DNA from: an uncultured Erythrobacter sp.
GTDB lineage: Bacteria; Pseudomonadota; Alphaproteobacteria; Sphingomonadales; Sphingomonadaceae
Assembly: GCA_947499095.1 (NCBI GenBank)
Contig: CANMMR010000001.1
Location: forward strand, 248,001 to 312,000
Direction of reading: 5' to 3'
Length of the DNA: 64,000 nucleotides
Below are positions 44,311 through 53,123 of this stretch, piece after piece. The notes under the pieces are model-generated. The model was given only the letters and a program-made list of their open reading frames with translations. It had not been told where the DNA came from and ran no database searches. Within the stretch, counting starts at the first letter, position 1, and each line of letters opens with the position of its first letter. The position numbers and the translations under genes are program-made.

Positions 44311-45414
44311 ATGCCATTCCTCCCGACCGCTCCGGTTCGTATCCAGCCCTATTTCGGCTATCGCAACGAAACCCGCCTGTTCATCACGGGCCGCGCCCTG
44401 CGCTCGCGTGTGGGCGCCTTCGAGAAGCGCAGCAAATGGCGCGCCGCGAAAACCATGCTGGCGCGATTCGCCAGCCACGAGGTGCCCGAACTGCCGGTCC
44501 AGCTGGAGATCGTCAGTCCTTCCGGCGAAAACCGGCGGCATCAGGGGCTGACCAACAAGGAAGGTTTCGTTCGCTTCGACATACCGCTCGACGGCGAATG
44601 GCCGCTGGCCGACACGCCAGAATGGGAAACGGTCGTCTTCCACTGGAGCAACGGCGAAGGCGAGCATTGCGTCGACGGGCACGTGCTGGCTCCCGGTCGG
44701 ACCACCGGCCTCGGTGTCATCTCCGATATCGACGATACGATTATCGAAACCGGCATTACCGGCGATTTTCGCGCGGTGCTGCGCAACTGGCGGCGCGTGT
44801 TGCTGCAAATGCCGGAAGAGCGCATTCTCGTGCCGGGTGCGGATGTTTTCTACAACGCTCTCGGTGGCGGTGATCCCCTATCCGAAGGGCAGGGTCATGC
44901 GGGCGAGCATCTGAGGGCAAGCGATCGGCCGTTCTTCTACGTTTCCTCGAGCCCGTGGAACCTCTTCAGCTACCTCGTTACCTATATCCGAAACCGCGGG
45001 CTTCCCCTCGGGCCGATCATGCTGCGCGACTGGGGCCTCAATCGCGAAACGTTCGGATCGGGCAGCCACGGAGCGCATAAACGCGCCGCTATCGAGGGCA
45101 TTCTCGCGACCTATCCCGATCTCAAATTCGCCATGATCGGCGACGACAGCCAGGGCGATCTAACCGCATTCGGCGCCATCGCGGTCGATAATCCCGGCCG
45201 CATCCGCGCAATTTTCATTCGCAAGGTCGGCGAAGCCATGAGCCCCGAAGAAACCGCCGCCAAGGCCGCAATCGAAGCGGCTAACATCCCGCTTTGGCTG
45301 GGCGACAGCTACGAGACAGGGCACGAGTTCCTCGCCTCGATCGGCCTGCTTGGCGACCAGGAAACGCGCGCGATCGTCGATACGATCGAGGAAACGGACC
45401 CCAAAGCGAAGTGA
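44311..45414 (+). CDS. App1-family (DUF2183) phosphatidate phosphatase-like protein
   Basis: The 367-residue protein has the HAD-like App1 motif SDIDDTIIETGITGD with DIDDT at about residues 139-143, followed by FFYVSSSPWNLFSYLVTYI, LRDWGLN and KFAMIGDDSQGDL. Yeast App1 dephosphorylates phosphatidic acid; bacterial homologues are assumed to do the same. The N-terminal 120 residues are a beta-rich domain (PVQLEIVSPSGENRRHQGLT). It heads a run of same-strand genes with the esterase, BepA-like protease and DsbA-like protein. The esterase start at 45420 is 5 bases after its stop. Confidence 0.88.
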   Translation: MPFLPTAPVRIQPYFGYRNETRLFITGRALRSRVGAFEKRSKWRAAKTMLARFASHEVPELPVQLEIVSPSGENRRHQGLTNKEGFVRFDIPLDGEWPLADTPEWETVVFHWSNGEGEHCVDGHVLAPGRTTGLGVISDIDDTIIETGITGDFRAVLRNWRRVLLQMPEERILVPGADVFYNALGGGDPLSEGQGHAGEHLRASDRPFFYVSSSPWNLFSYLVTYIRNRGLPLGPIMLRDWGLNRETFGSGSHGAHKRAAIEGILATYPDLKFAMIGDDSQGDLTAFGAIAVDNPGRIRAIFIRKVGEAMSPEETAAKAAIEAANIPLWLGDSYETGHEFLASIGLLGDQETRAIVDTIEETDPKAK

Positions 45415-45419
45415 AGCGC

Positions 45420-46334
45420 ATGGTGAAGATACTCGCAGTGCTGGTCGGCATACTCGTGCTGCTGGGGATCGGCATGTGGCTGGCGGTGCGAGCGAATGGC
45501 CCGGCGGTGCTCGATACTGTCGACCGGATCGCCGGGCCCTCGAACGGCGTCGCACTGGTCGAAACCGCGCGCTATGGCGATATTCCCGAGCAAAAGCTGC
45601 GCGTCTATCGCGACGAAACGGCGTCCGGCCCGCTCCCCGTATTCATCTTCTATCACGGCGGCGCATGGGCGCATGGCGACCCCGACGATTACGGCTTTAT
45701 CGCGCGCAATATCGCGCCGGAAGGCTATGTCGTGGTTCTCGGCGGTTATCGCATGAACGAAGCTGGCCGCTATCCCGCGATGCTGCAGGATACCGCGTCC
45801 GTTATCGCTTGGACGCGTACCAATATCGCGCAATTCGGCGGCAATCCCGACCAGATCGTTCTGTCCGGCCATTCCGCCGGCGCCTACAATGCGGTGCAGG
45901 TCGCGCTGGATAAGCAATGGCTCGACGATGCCGGAGTGCCGATGGACGCAATTCGGGGCGTGGTCGGCCTGTCCGGGCCTTACGATTTCTACCCGTTCGA
46001 TACCGATCGCAGCAAGGCCGCCTTCGAAAGCGTGGGTGCCGGACCGGAAAGCCAGCCGGTCAATCAGCCTCTCGCCGCCGCGCCGCCCATGCTGCTGGTC
46101 CATGGCCAAGCCGACACGGTCGTGAAGATCCGCAATTCGCAGGCGCTGGCGCGCGGTCTGGACGAGGCTGGCTCGCAAGTCGACACACTGTACCTGTCCG
46201 ATGCTTCGCACAACGCGCCCCTGCTCGCGCTCACAAGTCCGTGGCGACGCGACCCGCAGGTGTTCGACCGCGTGACGCAATTCCTGCGCCGGACCACCGG
46301 CGTTTCAGTTCCGGTTCAGGCCGCGAAGCCTTAG
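45420..46334 (+). CDS. alpha/beta-hydrolase, HSL-like esterase, membrane-anchored
   Basis: The ATG at 45420 gives 304 residues; a GTG at 45411 overlapping the App1 stop is possible. The N-terminus is a single transmembrane helix (ILAVLVGILVLLGIGMWLAV), likely placing the enzyme in the periplasm. The hydrolase core has the HGG oxyanion motif (FYHGGAWAHGD), the nucleophile GHSAG with Ser at residue 152, an Asp in GQADTVVK and a His in DASHNAP. These are features of hormone-sensitive lipase/carboxylesterase-type enzymes. The substrate is unknown; short-chain esters or lipids are likely. Confidence 0.85.
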   Translation: MVKILAVLVGILVLLGIGMWLAVRANGPAVLDTVDRIAGPSNGVALVETARYGDIPEQKLRVYRDETASGPLPVFIFYHGGAWAHGDPDDYGFIARNIAPEGYVVVLGGYRMNEAGRYPAMLQDTASVIAWTRTNIAQFGGNPDQIVLSGHSAGAYNAVQVALDKQWLDDAGVPMDAIRGVVGLSGPYDFYPFDTDRSKAAFESVGAGPESQPVNQPLAAAPPMLLVHGQADTVVKIRNSQALARGLDEAGSQVDTLYLSDASHNAPLLALTSPWRRDPQVFDRVTQFLRRTTGVSVPVQAAKP

Positions 46335-46343
46335 CAGCAGGCG

Positions 46344-47726
46344 ATGCGCTATCTCGCCCGCCTGCTCGCCATCCTTGCCGCCGCCATGCTGGCCGCGCAG
46401 CCGGTCGCCGCACAAAGCGTGCTGCGCGATGCGGAAACCGAGCAATTCCTTGACGAGATTTCCGCACCGCTGATCGAAGCCGCCGGACTGGAGCCGGCGA
46501 ATGTCGACATCATTCTGGTCAATGATCCCTCCATCAATGCCTTCGTTGCGGGCGGGCAGGCAGTCTATATTCATAGCGGCCTGATCGAGGCCGCCGACAG
46601 CGCCGAAGAAGTCCAGGGCGTCATTGCGCACGAACTCGGCCACATCACCGGCGGTCATATCATTCGCTACAGCGAAGGTATCGGCACGGCCTCGAAGATT
46701 TCGTTGCTCTCCGTGCTCGCCGGAATTGGCGCGGCACTGGCAGGCGCAGGTGAAGCCGCAGCGGGGATCATGGCGCTCGGCCAGCAGGCAGCGATGGGCA
46801 AGTTCCTCGCCTTCACGCGGACGCAGGAAGCCTCCGCCGACTTGGCTGGCGCCGAATACCTCTCCGAAGCGGGCATTTCCGGCCGCGGTTCGCTGACCTT
46901 TTTCGGCAAGCTGCTGAACCGCGAGTTTCGTTATGGCTACAGCCAGTCCGACGAGGCAGGCTTCTACCGCACCCACCCGCTTTCCGGCGATCGCATCCGC
47001 ACGCTGACCGAGGTCTACGAAAAAGACCCGGCCTGGGATGCGCCGCGCAATGCCGCGCAGCAGGCCAGGTTCGAGCGGGTGAAGGCCAAGCTTACGGGCT
47101 ACATCGCCAAGCCGAACGAAACGCTGCGCGACTATCCCGAAACGACGAACACCATCCCCGCGCTATACGCCCGCGCTTATGCCTATCACAAGAACGCCCG
47201 CGTCGACCGCGCACTGGAAACGGCCGATGCGCTACTGGCGAAGGACCCTGAAGATCCGTATTTCCTCGAGCTGAAAGGCCAGGTGCTACTCGAATCGGGC
47301 AGGCCGACCGAAGCGCTCGATCCACTGCGTCGCGCGACGATCCTCACCAATTCGCAGCCGCTGATCGCCAGCATGCTGGGCCATGCGCTGATCGCGACCG
47401 AAGACCGGCTTAATTACGAAGAGGCCGAGAAGGTGCTGCGTGCTGCCGTGGGCCGCGACCGTTACAATCCCTTCGCCTGGTACCAGCTTGGCGTGGTCTA
47501 TGCCGAACGCGGCGACATGCCGCGCGCGCGGCTCGCCAGTGCGGAGCAACAGGTGATGAGCGGGCAATACGGCCTCGCCATGCGCAGCGCGCAATTTGCC
47601 GAAACGGCGCTACCCCACGGTTCGCCCGATTGGCTGCGCGCGCAGGATATCGGCATGCAGGCCCGAGCCCTGCTCGAACGGCAATGCGAAATGGAAAAGG
47701 GTCGCAATTGCGACGGACGGCGTTAG
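46344..47726 (+). CDS. BepA-like periplasmic M48 metalloprotease with TPR domain
   Basis: The 460-residue protein has a cleaved signal peptide (PVAAQSVL) and an M48 catalytic domain with HELGH at residues 96-100, a third ligand in TQEASADLAGAEY, and conserved SGLIEAADSAEEVQGVIAHE (given here in part, AADSAEEVQGVIAH). Residues about 250-460 form TPR helices (ALYARAYAYHKNARVDRALE and FAWYQLGVVYAERGD). BepA of E. coli degrades stalled BAM substrates and helps LptD maturation, so an outer-membrane quality-control role is expected. It lies between the esterase and the DsbA-like gene on one strand. Confidence 0.9.
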   Translation: MRYLARLLAILAAAMLAAQPVAAQSVLRDAETEQFLDEISAPLIEAAGLEPANVDIILVNDPSINAFVAGGQAVYIHSGLIEAADSAEEVQGVIAHELGHITGGHIIRYSEGIGTASKISLLSVLAGIGAALAGAGEAAAGIMALGQQAAMGKFLAFTRTQEASADLAGAEYLSEAGISGRGSLTFFGKLLNREFRYGYSQSDEAGFYRTHPLSGDRIRTLTEVYEKDPAWDAPRNAAQQARFERVKAKLTGYIAKPNETLRDYPETTNTIPALYARAYAYHKNARVDRALETADALLAKDPEDPYFLELKGQVLLESGRPTEALDPLRRATILTNSQPLIASMLGHALIATEDRLNYEEAEKVLRAAVGRDRYNPFAWYQLGVVYAERGDMPRARLASAEQQVMSGQYGLAMRSAQFAETALPHGSPDWLRAQDIGMQARALLERQCEMEKGRNCDGRR

Positions 47727-47739
47727 GGTCGCCAGCGAC

Positions 47740-48426
47740 ATGAAACGCAACCTCGTCACCGCGCTGCTGGCGCTCGTCTTCGGCTTCCTAGGCGCCGCGA
47801 TCTGGTCGGCAAGCGGGCTCGGCAACGGGCAGACGCGCGAATACCTCGTGTCCAATCCCGACATCTTGCCCGAGATGGCGGAAGCCTATCAGCGGGGGCA
47901 GGCGAGTGATCGGCTGGCACAAGTGGACGACAGCGTGCGCGAGGCCTTCCCCGGCGCGGTGCTCGGCAATCCGGACGGGTCGAAAGTGCTGGTCAAGTTC
48001 ACCGATTACGGTTGCACCTATTGCCGCCAGTCGATCGCGCAGATCGACGCAATGGTCGCTGCCGATCCCGACCTCAAGGTGGTCGTGCGCGAATGGCCGA
48101 TCTTCGACGGCAGCGAGCAGGCGGCACGCATGGCCCTCGCCGCGGCGCGCCAAGGCAAGTACCCTGCGTTCTACCACGCCATGTTCGAACTCGGCCCGCC
48201 GAGCGAAGGGACCATCGCGCAGGCCGGGCGGATCGCGGAACTGGACATGGAAGCGGCGCAACGCTTTGCAGCGTCGGAAGAGGCGACGGCCGAACTGGCG
48301 CGCAACATGGACCTTGCTCGCACGCTCGGCTTCAGCGGCACGCCGAGCTGGATCGCCGGCGACGAGGCGATCGAAGGGCTGGTCCCAGCAGCACGCCTGC
48401 AGGACGCGCTCGACAGCGAGGCCTAG
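47740..48426 (+). CDS. DsbA-family thiol-disulfide protein, anchored to the inner membrane
   Basis: The 228-residue protein has an N-terminal hydrophobic anchor (TALLALVFGFLGAAIW), a linker and a thioredoxin-like DsbA domain with the redox motif CTYC at residues 92-95 in FTDYGCTYCRQSIAQ. The second conserved element is FSGTPSWIAGDE, with the cis-proline loop TPS. It is most like the DsbG/BdbD-type proteins with an inserted helical domain. It probably oxidises or isomerises disulfides in envelope proteins, perhaps in concert with the BepA-like protease it follows. The convergent HD gene ends three bases away. Confidence 0.85.
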   Translation: MKRNLVTALLALVFGFLGAAIWSASGLGNGQTREYLVSNPDILPEMAEAYQRGQASDRLAQVDDSVREAFPGAVLGNPDGSKVLVKFTDYGCTYCRQSIAQIDAMVAADPDLKVVVREWPIFDGSEQAARMALAAARQGKYPAFYHAMFELGPPSEGTIAQAGRIAELDMEAAQRFAASEEATAELARNMDLARTLGFSGTPSWIAGDEAIEGLVPAARLQDALDSEA

Positions 48427-48429
48427 GAA

Positions 48430-49038
48430 CTACTCGTCCAGCGCCTTGGCGTAGGCCGAGGCCAGCGGGCGTTCCATCACCCGGCGCACCATCGGTTCGA
48501 AGAATTCCAGCGGCTCGCTGTCGTAATCCGGGTCGAACGCCGCCTGATCGTATTTCTCGCAGAATTCGCGGCAGGCTTCGTAATGCGGATTGTCCTTGAA
48601 CTGGTCGCGAGCGTTCTGGTCCATGCCCAGAAAATGGAAGTAGTAATATCCCTGAAAGGCGCCGTGGTTCTGGCAGATCCAGTGGATTTCCTCGGTCACG
48701 AAGGGCTTGATGATCGAGGCCGCGACCTCGGGATGGTTGTAGCTGCCCAGCGTGTCGCCAATATCGTGCAGCAGCGCCATCACGACATATTGCTCGCCGC
48801 GACCGTCGCGATGCGCGCGAGTCGCGGTTTGCAGCGAATGCTCCAGCCGGCAGACCGGGAAACCGCCGAAATCGCCGTCCAGCAGCTTCAAATGTTCAAG
48901 CACGCGATCGGGCAAGCCCTTCGCAAAGGCGCGGTATTCGCCCGCAATCAGGTCCCAGTCTTCCTTGGTGCCTTCCTTCATCTCGCGGAATTTCGCGCGT
49001 TCCGCGACCGAATGGCCTATGTTTTCCTGAATGCCCAT
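48430..49038 (-). CDS. HD-domain protein, PhnZ/MIOX-like metal site
   Basis: From ATG 49038 (AGAGGCATGCG upstream) the product has 202 residues. Ligands of an HD domain are visible: LEHSLQTATRAHRDG, VMALLHDIGDTLGSYNH and ICQNHGAFQGYY; the additional His in YNHPEVAA and NHG and the early His suggest the di-metal arrangement of PhnZ and myo-inositol oxygenase rather than a simple phosphohydrolase. The substrate cannot be guessed. It is convergent with the DsbA-like gene and divergent from the LytS-like kinase. A related family is common in Sphingomonadales. Confidence 0.7.
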   Translation of the reverse strand: MGIQENIGHSVAERAKFREMKEGTKEDWDLIAGEYRAFAKGLPDRVLEHLKLLDGDFGGFPVCRLEHSLQTATRAHRDGRGEQYVVMALLHDIGDTLGSYNHPEVAASIIKPFVTEEIHWICQNHGAFQGYYYFHFLGMDQNARDQFKDNPHYEACREFCEKYDQAAFDPDYDSEPLEFFEPMVRRVMERPLASAYAKALDE

Positions 49039-49119
49039 CGCATGCCTCTCTCGCTTTGCCTGTTGCAACCAGTGTAGCGGCTGGCGCAGTTCGTCGCAAT
49101 TGGGCTAGGGAGCAGGGCA

Positions 49120-50352
49120 ATGGCCGTGTTGCCCATCCGTCCGACGCCGTTCTTCGCCAACAAGAACCAGGCGTTCTGGAATCTCCAGCTGGCCGGCTGG
49201 GGCGGAGCGACGATGCTGCGCGCAATGTCCGCGCTCGCCAACGGCCAGTCGGCCGACCGGCTCGTCATCATCCTGATCGCGACTATTACCGGCTTCTCGA
49301 TCAGCCTGATCCTCGCTGTCGTCTACAGCCAGCTCATCAAGCAGAAACCACTGGTGACCTGGGGCGTCACCGCTGTCGTGCTGGGCGGCGCGACCGGCGT
49401 CTATGCCTTCATCGACAGCTGGGTGCTGGAGGTGGCAGGCGGCGCCAATACGGGCAATTTCGCCAGCCTTTTCGTCGGCATCTTTTTCTTCGACCTCACT
49501 CTGCTAGGCGCATGGTCGGCGCTCTATTACGCGATCAATTTCTTCCTCCAGGTGGAGGAGCAGGCAGACCGGCTGGAGCGGCTGGAAGCGCAGGCGACGA
49601 GCGCGCAGCTCGCGATGCTGCGTTACCAGCTCAATCCGCACTTCCTGTTCAACACTCTGAATTCGATCAGCACGCTGGTGCTGCTGAAGCAGACCGAGAC
49701 GGCCAATGCGATGCTCACGCGCCTGTCCAGCTTCCTGCGCCATACGCTGGTCACGCAGCCCGGCGGCAAGGTGACGGTGGCGCAGGAGGTGGAGACGCTG
49801 AAGCTCTATCTCGATATCGAACGCATGCGCTTCGAAGAGCGGCTCCGCACCGATTTCCGCATCGAGGAGGAGGCCGCCAAGGCCACTCTCCCTGCCATGC
49901 TGCTGCAGCCGCTGGTCGAGAACGCGATCAAATATGCCGTCAGCCCGCAGGAGGAAGGGGCCGAGATCGCCGTGATGGCGCAAGTCGTCGGCCCGCGCCT
50001 GCGCGTGACCGTATCGGACACCGGCCCGGGCATGAATGCGCAGAACGTCGAGGACGGGCTCCCCGCCGTACGCCCCAGCCGCGCGCGCCGCGATTCGACC
50101 GGCGTGGGCCTCACCAACATCCGCGATCGCCTCGCCCAGGCCTATGGCGAAGAGCATCGCTTCGAAATCCGCTCGCCCGAAAGCGGGGGCTTTTCGGTTC
50201 TCATCGAACTGCCCTTGGTATCGGACGAGGAGCCGGCCGCGTTAACCGCAGCGCCACATTCCGCCCCCCAAACCGCAGCATCCCAGAAACCCGCGGGCCC
50301 CTCACCCGTTGAACCGCTGCAACCTCCCCGGAAAGCACCGCAAACGACATGA
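49120..50352 (+). CDS. LytS-like sensor histidine kinase (HisKA_PF06580 type)
   Basis: The 410-residue protein has an N-terminal membrane domain of about four helices (VIILIATITGFSISLILAV, VTWGVTAVVLGGATGVYAF, GIFFFDLTLLGAWSALYY) and a cytoplasmic kinase domain. The phosphoacceptor H174 lies in RYQLNPHFLFNTLNSIS, the signature of this kinase family; the ATPase has MLLQPLVENAIKYAV, DTGPGM and TGVGLTNIRDRL. A Pro/Ala-rich 50-residue tail follows. It is translationally coupled to the LytTR regulator (ATGA overlap), giving a complete two-component system. The signal is not known. Confidence 0.92.
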   Translation: MAVLPIRPTPFFANKNQAFWNLQLAGWGGATMLRAMSALANGQSADRLVIILIATITGFSISLILAVVYSQLIKQKPLVTWGVTAVVLGGATGVYAFIDSWVLEVAGGANTGNFASLFVGIFFFDLTLLGAWSALYYAINFFLQVEEQADRLERLEAQATSAQLAMLRYQLNPHFLFNTLNSISTLVLLKQTETANAMLTRLSSFLRHTLVTQPGGKVTVAQEVETLKLYLDIERMRFEERLRTDFRIEEEAAKATLPAMLLQPLVENAIKYAVSPQEEGAEIAVMAQVVGPRLRVTVSDTGPGMNAQNVEDGLPAVRPSRARRDSTGVGLTNIRDRLAQAYGEEHRFEIRSPESGGFSVLIELPLVSDEEPAALTAAPHSAPQTAASQKPAGPSPVEPLQPPRKAPQTT

Positions 50353-51149
50353 CTATTCGCACCATCCTCGTCGACGACGAAAAGCTCGCCATCCAGGGTC
50401 TCCAACTGCGCCTCGAAGCGTTCGAGGACGTCGAGATCATCGAAACCTGCCAGAACGGACGCGAGGCGATCCGCGCGATAAAGACGCAGAAACCCGACCT
50501 TGTCTTCCTCGACATCCAGATGCCCGGTTTCGACGGCTTCTCCGTCGTGCAAGGCGTCATGGAAATCGACCCGCCGTTGTTCGTTTTCGTCACCGCCTTC
50601 CAGGAACACGCAATCCGAGCCTTCGAGGCGAATGCGGTCAATTACCTGATGAAGCCGGTGGACGAAGACAAGCTGGCCGATACGATCGAGCGCGTCCGCC
50701 AGCGCCTCGCCGAAAAGAAGAGCACCGATGATGTCGAGCGGCTCAAGAACGTCCTCTCCGAAGTTGCGCCCGAAGCGGCCGAGGAACTGGCGTCCGGCGA
50801 AGATGCCGAGGCTGCCGGTCGGTACGAAAAGCTGATCAACGTGAAGGATCGCGGCCAGATCTTTCGCGTCGAAACCGACACGATCGAGCATATCGAAGCC
50901 GCCGGCGACTACATGTGCATCTACACCGGCGACAATTCGCTGATCCTGCGCGAAACGATGAAGGACCTCGAACGTCGCCTGGATCCGCGCAAATTCCAGC
51001 GCGTTCACCGCTCCACCATCGTGAACCTCGACCAGGTGCGGCAGGTGAAGCCGCATACCAACGGAGAATGCTTCTTGGTGCTGGACTCCGGCGCGGAGGT
51101 TAAGGTGAGCCGTTCCTATAGGGATGTGGTCGCCAGATTCGTGCATTGA
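50349..51149 (+). CDS. LytTR-family response regulator
   Basis: The 266-residue protein has a receiver domain (VDDEKLAIQGLQLRLEAF, LVFLDIQMPGFDGFS with phospho-acceptor D55, and the switch Lys in YLMKPVDEDKL) joined to a LytTR DNA-binding domain at about residues 155-266 (YEKLINVKDRGQIFRVETDT, MKDLERRLDPRKFQRVHRST, VNLDQVRQVKPH and a C-terminal VSRSYRDVVARFVH). It overlaps the kinase gene by 4 bases. LytTR sites are 9-12 bp imperfect direct repeats; no targets could be located here. Confidence 0.93.
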   Translation: MTIRTILVDDEKLAIQGLQLRLEAFEDVEIIETCQNGREAIRAIKTQKPDLVFLDIQMPGFDGFSVVQGVMEIDPPLFVFVTAFQEHAIRAFEANAVNYLMKPVDEDKLADTIERVRQRLAEKKSTDDVERLKNVLSEVAPEAAEELASGEDAEAAGRYEKLINVKDRGQIFRVETDTIEHIEAAGDYMCIYTGDNSLILRETMKDLERRLDPRKFQRVHRSTIVNLDQVRQVKPHTNGECFLVLDSGAEVKVSRSYRDVVARFVH

Positions 51150-51195
51150 ATCTTTGTGTTTCGCACCCGCATCCGCGAGAGCGTCCTCGCTAGAC

Positions 51196-51211
51196 GTGCA
51201 GCAAGCTGCAC
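51196..51211. terminator. short hairpin between the response regulator and nadC
   Basis: GTGCAG-CAAG-CTGCAC is a perfect 6-bp stem with a tetraloop, 46 bases after the response-regulator stop and 58 before nadC. There is no T-run, so it is only a weak candidate for transcript ending. Confidence 0.25.
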
Positions 51212-51269
51212 CCGCTGCGGGCGGCCAGTCGGCCTTGCTTCACCTGCGGCTCGGAACTGGAGATAATCG

Positions 51270-52130
51270 ATGGCTTTCACTCTCCCCGGCTTCGATCTCG
51301 ATCAATTCGTACACGATACGCTGGCCGAAGATCTGGGCGATGGCCTGCCCGGCGGCGGAGTGGACGTTACCAGTGAGAGCGTAATCCCCGCGGGTGCACG
51401 CTTCGCGGGCGTCATGGACACGCGCGATGCGATTCATGTCGCAGGGCTACCGGTGGCCGAGGCGTTCTTCCGCGAGCTCGATGCGGACATGCGGATCGAC
51501 ATCCTCGTCGAGGAAGGTGCGAGCGTATCCGCAGGCACCGATCTCATGCGGCTGGAAGGCAATGCCCGCGCCATGCTGACTGCCGAGCGGGCTGCGCTCA
51601 ACACCGTGCAGCACCTATCCGGCATCGCGACCATGGTCGCCGAATATGTCGCCATGATGGACAATCCCGAGTGCACCCTGCTCGATACGCGCAAGACCAT
51701 CCCCGGCCTGCGACATCTCGAGAAATACGCCGTGCGCATGGGCGGCGGGGCGAACCATCGCATGGGCCTGTGGGACGCGGCGATGATCAAGGACAATCAT
51801 GTGCTCGTCGCCGGCAGCGTAGGGGAAGCCGTGCGCCGCGCGGTGGAGGCTGGGGTGAAGGACATCATCTGCGAGGTCGACCGGGTCGACCAGATCGAAC
51901 CCGCGCTGGAAGCCGGCGCGACCCGCCTGCTGCTCGACAATATGGAGCCGGCGGCCTTGCGCGAAGCAGTCGCGCTGGTGGCAGGGCGCGTGCCGACCGA
52001 AGCGAGCGGCGGGATCAACCTCGACACCATCAAGGCGAAAGCCGCCACGGGCGTCGATTACGTCTCCGTCGGACGCCTCACGCAAAGCGCGCCTGCTGCC
52101 GATATCGGACTGGACTTTACGTCGCTCTGA
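51270..52130 (+). CDS. nadC: nicotinate-nucleotide pyrophosphorylase (carboxylating)
   Basis: The 286-residue protein converts quinolinate and PRPP to nicotinate mononucleotide, the last committed step of NAD synthesis. Conserved segments are AEDLGDGLPGGGVDVTSE, GNARAMLTAERAALNTVQHL and SGIAT, TLLDTRKTIPGLRHLEKYAV, GGGANHRMGLWDAAMIKDNH, and the closing ASGGINLDTIKAKAATGVDY, VSVG. Length is normal. GGAGATAATCG precedes the ATG. It is not clustered with other NAD genes. Confidence 0.96.
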   Translation: MAFTLPGFDLDQFVHDTLAEDLGDGLPGGGVDVTSESVIPAGARFAGVMDTRDAIHVAGLPVAEAFFRELDADMRIDILVEEGASVSAGTDLMRLEGNARAMLTAERAALNTVQHLSGIATMVAEYVAMMDNPECTLLDTRKTIPGLRHLEKYAVRMGGGANHRMGLWDAAMIKDNHVLVAGSVGEAVRRAVEAGVKDIICEVDRVDQIEPALEAGATRLLLDNMEPAALREAVALVAGRVPTEASGGINLDTIKAKAATGVDYVSVGRLTQSAPAADIGLDFTSL

Positions 52131-52179
52131 ATACGCGGCATCTGCCGTTCGGTAACGCAAACTATGCGGGAGAGACCGG

Positions 52180-52593
52180 GTGCGCCCCCAATCCATCGTT
52201 GTGTTCGATCGCCTTTTTCTGGCATCGCTCGTGCTGGCTCTGATCAACGCAGTGCTCGCCTATTCGACACTGGTCGAAGAGGTCGAGGCCGACCCCGCAC
52301 TCGCGCAAATCGGCGGCGGGCCGATCGTCATTGGAGTGGTGCTGGCCAGCCTGCTCATCCCGCTGGTGCTGTGGTATTTCATTGCCCGCCGCGCCAGCAA
52401 CATCGCCAAGTGGCTGCTGGTCGCCCTGGTTGCGATCGGCCTGTTCTTCGGCAATTTCAGCTTCAGCGATGGAATTAGCTTGCCGGCAGTGCTCGGCCTC
52501 GTGGTGACGCTGCTGCAGGTCGTCGCTATCGTCATGCTGTTCCGCGCGGATGCCCGCGCTTGGCTCGAAGGCGACGCTGCCGCCGATCTTTGA
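52180..52593 (+). CDS. small four-helix membrane protein (paralogue A)
   Basis: The GTG start has GGGAGAG upstream. The 137-residue product has four transmembrane helices (for example LFLASLVLALINAVLAYST, IGVVLASLLIPLVLWYFI, LLVALVAIGLFFGNF) and ends MLFRADARAWLEGDAAADL. The end FRADARxW and the four-helix plan are shared with the next gene, so the two are paralogues. I do not recognise the family; many sphingomonads have such pairs. It is upstream of the paralogue and of an RNase T2 gene. Confidence 0.7.
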   Translation: MRPQSIVVFDRLFLASLVLALINAVLAYSTLVEEVEADPALAQIGGGPIVIGVVLASLLIPLVLWYFIARRASNIAKWLLVALVAIGLFFGNFSFSDGISLPAVLGLVVTLLQVVAIVMLFRADARAWLEGDAAADL

Positions 52594-52685
52594 CACCTCC
52601 AGCTTGTGTGACATTGCACTGTGCCATCTTTACGCTCCTCGGGGAATCGGCCATTCCCCAAGCAGACGGGCGGGGAGAGGATACT

Positions 52686-53123
52686 TTGAAGCCAAGGTCG
52701 ATCAGCCGGTTCGAGGCGTGGTACTTCCTCGCAGTCGCGCTCAGCCTCGTGTCGACGGCGCTCGGCTGGTCGGACATGTCCACCTATACCGACGCTGTCA
52801 TCGACGAGTCGGGCGCGAATTCGCGCGGTATGGGCTTCGTCCTGCTGTTCTCCTCGGTGGCGATGTTCCTTGTGCTGGCGCTGATCTTCTGGGCCGCCAT
52901 CGTGCTCTCGCGCCTCGGCGCCGCCCGCTGGGTGCTGGCCGTCCTGATCGCCTATGCCGCCTATTCGGTTGGCATGCGCATCGCCAATACCGAGATGGGG
53001 CTCGGCCTCGTCGCCGACATCGCTGCCGTGGCAAGCGCGGCCATCGCCGTGTCCTTCCTGTTCAGGGCGGATGCTAGGGAATGGTTCGGCAAGGATGACG
53101 GGCAGGTTTCCGATCAGGTTTAG
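52686..53123 (+). CDS. small four-helix membrane protein (paralogue B)
   Basis: A TTG at 52686 is preceded by GGGGAGAGG and gives 145 residues; the longer frame upstream has no ribosome-binding site. The product has about four transmembrane helices (FEAWYFLAVALSLVSTALGW, VLLFSSVAMFLVLALIFWAA, WVLAVLIAYAAYSVGMRI) and ends FLFRADAREWFGKDDGQVSD, like paralogue A. Its last 29 bases overlap the RNase T2 gene, so translation is probably coupled. Function unknown. Confidence 0.7.
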   Translation: MKPRSISRFEAWYFLAVALSLVSTALGWSDMSTYTDAVIDESGANSRGMGFVLLFSSVAMFLVLALIFWAAIVLSRLGAARWVLAVLIAYAAYSVGMRIANTEMGLGLVADIAAVASAAIAVSFLFRADAREWFGKDDGQVSDQV

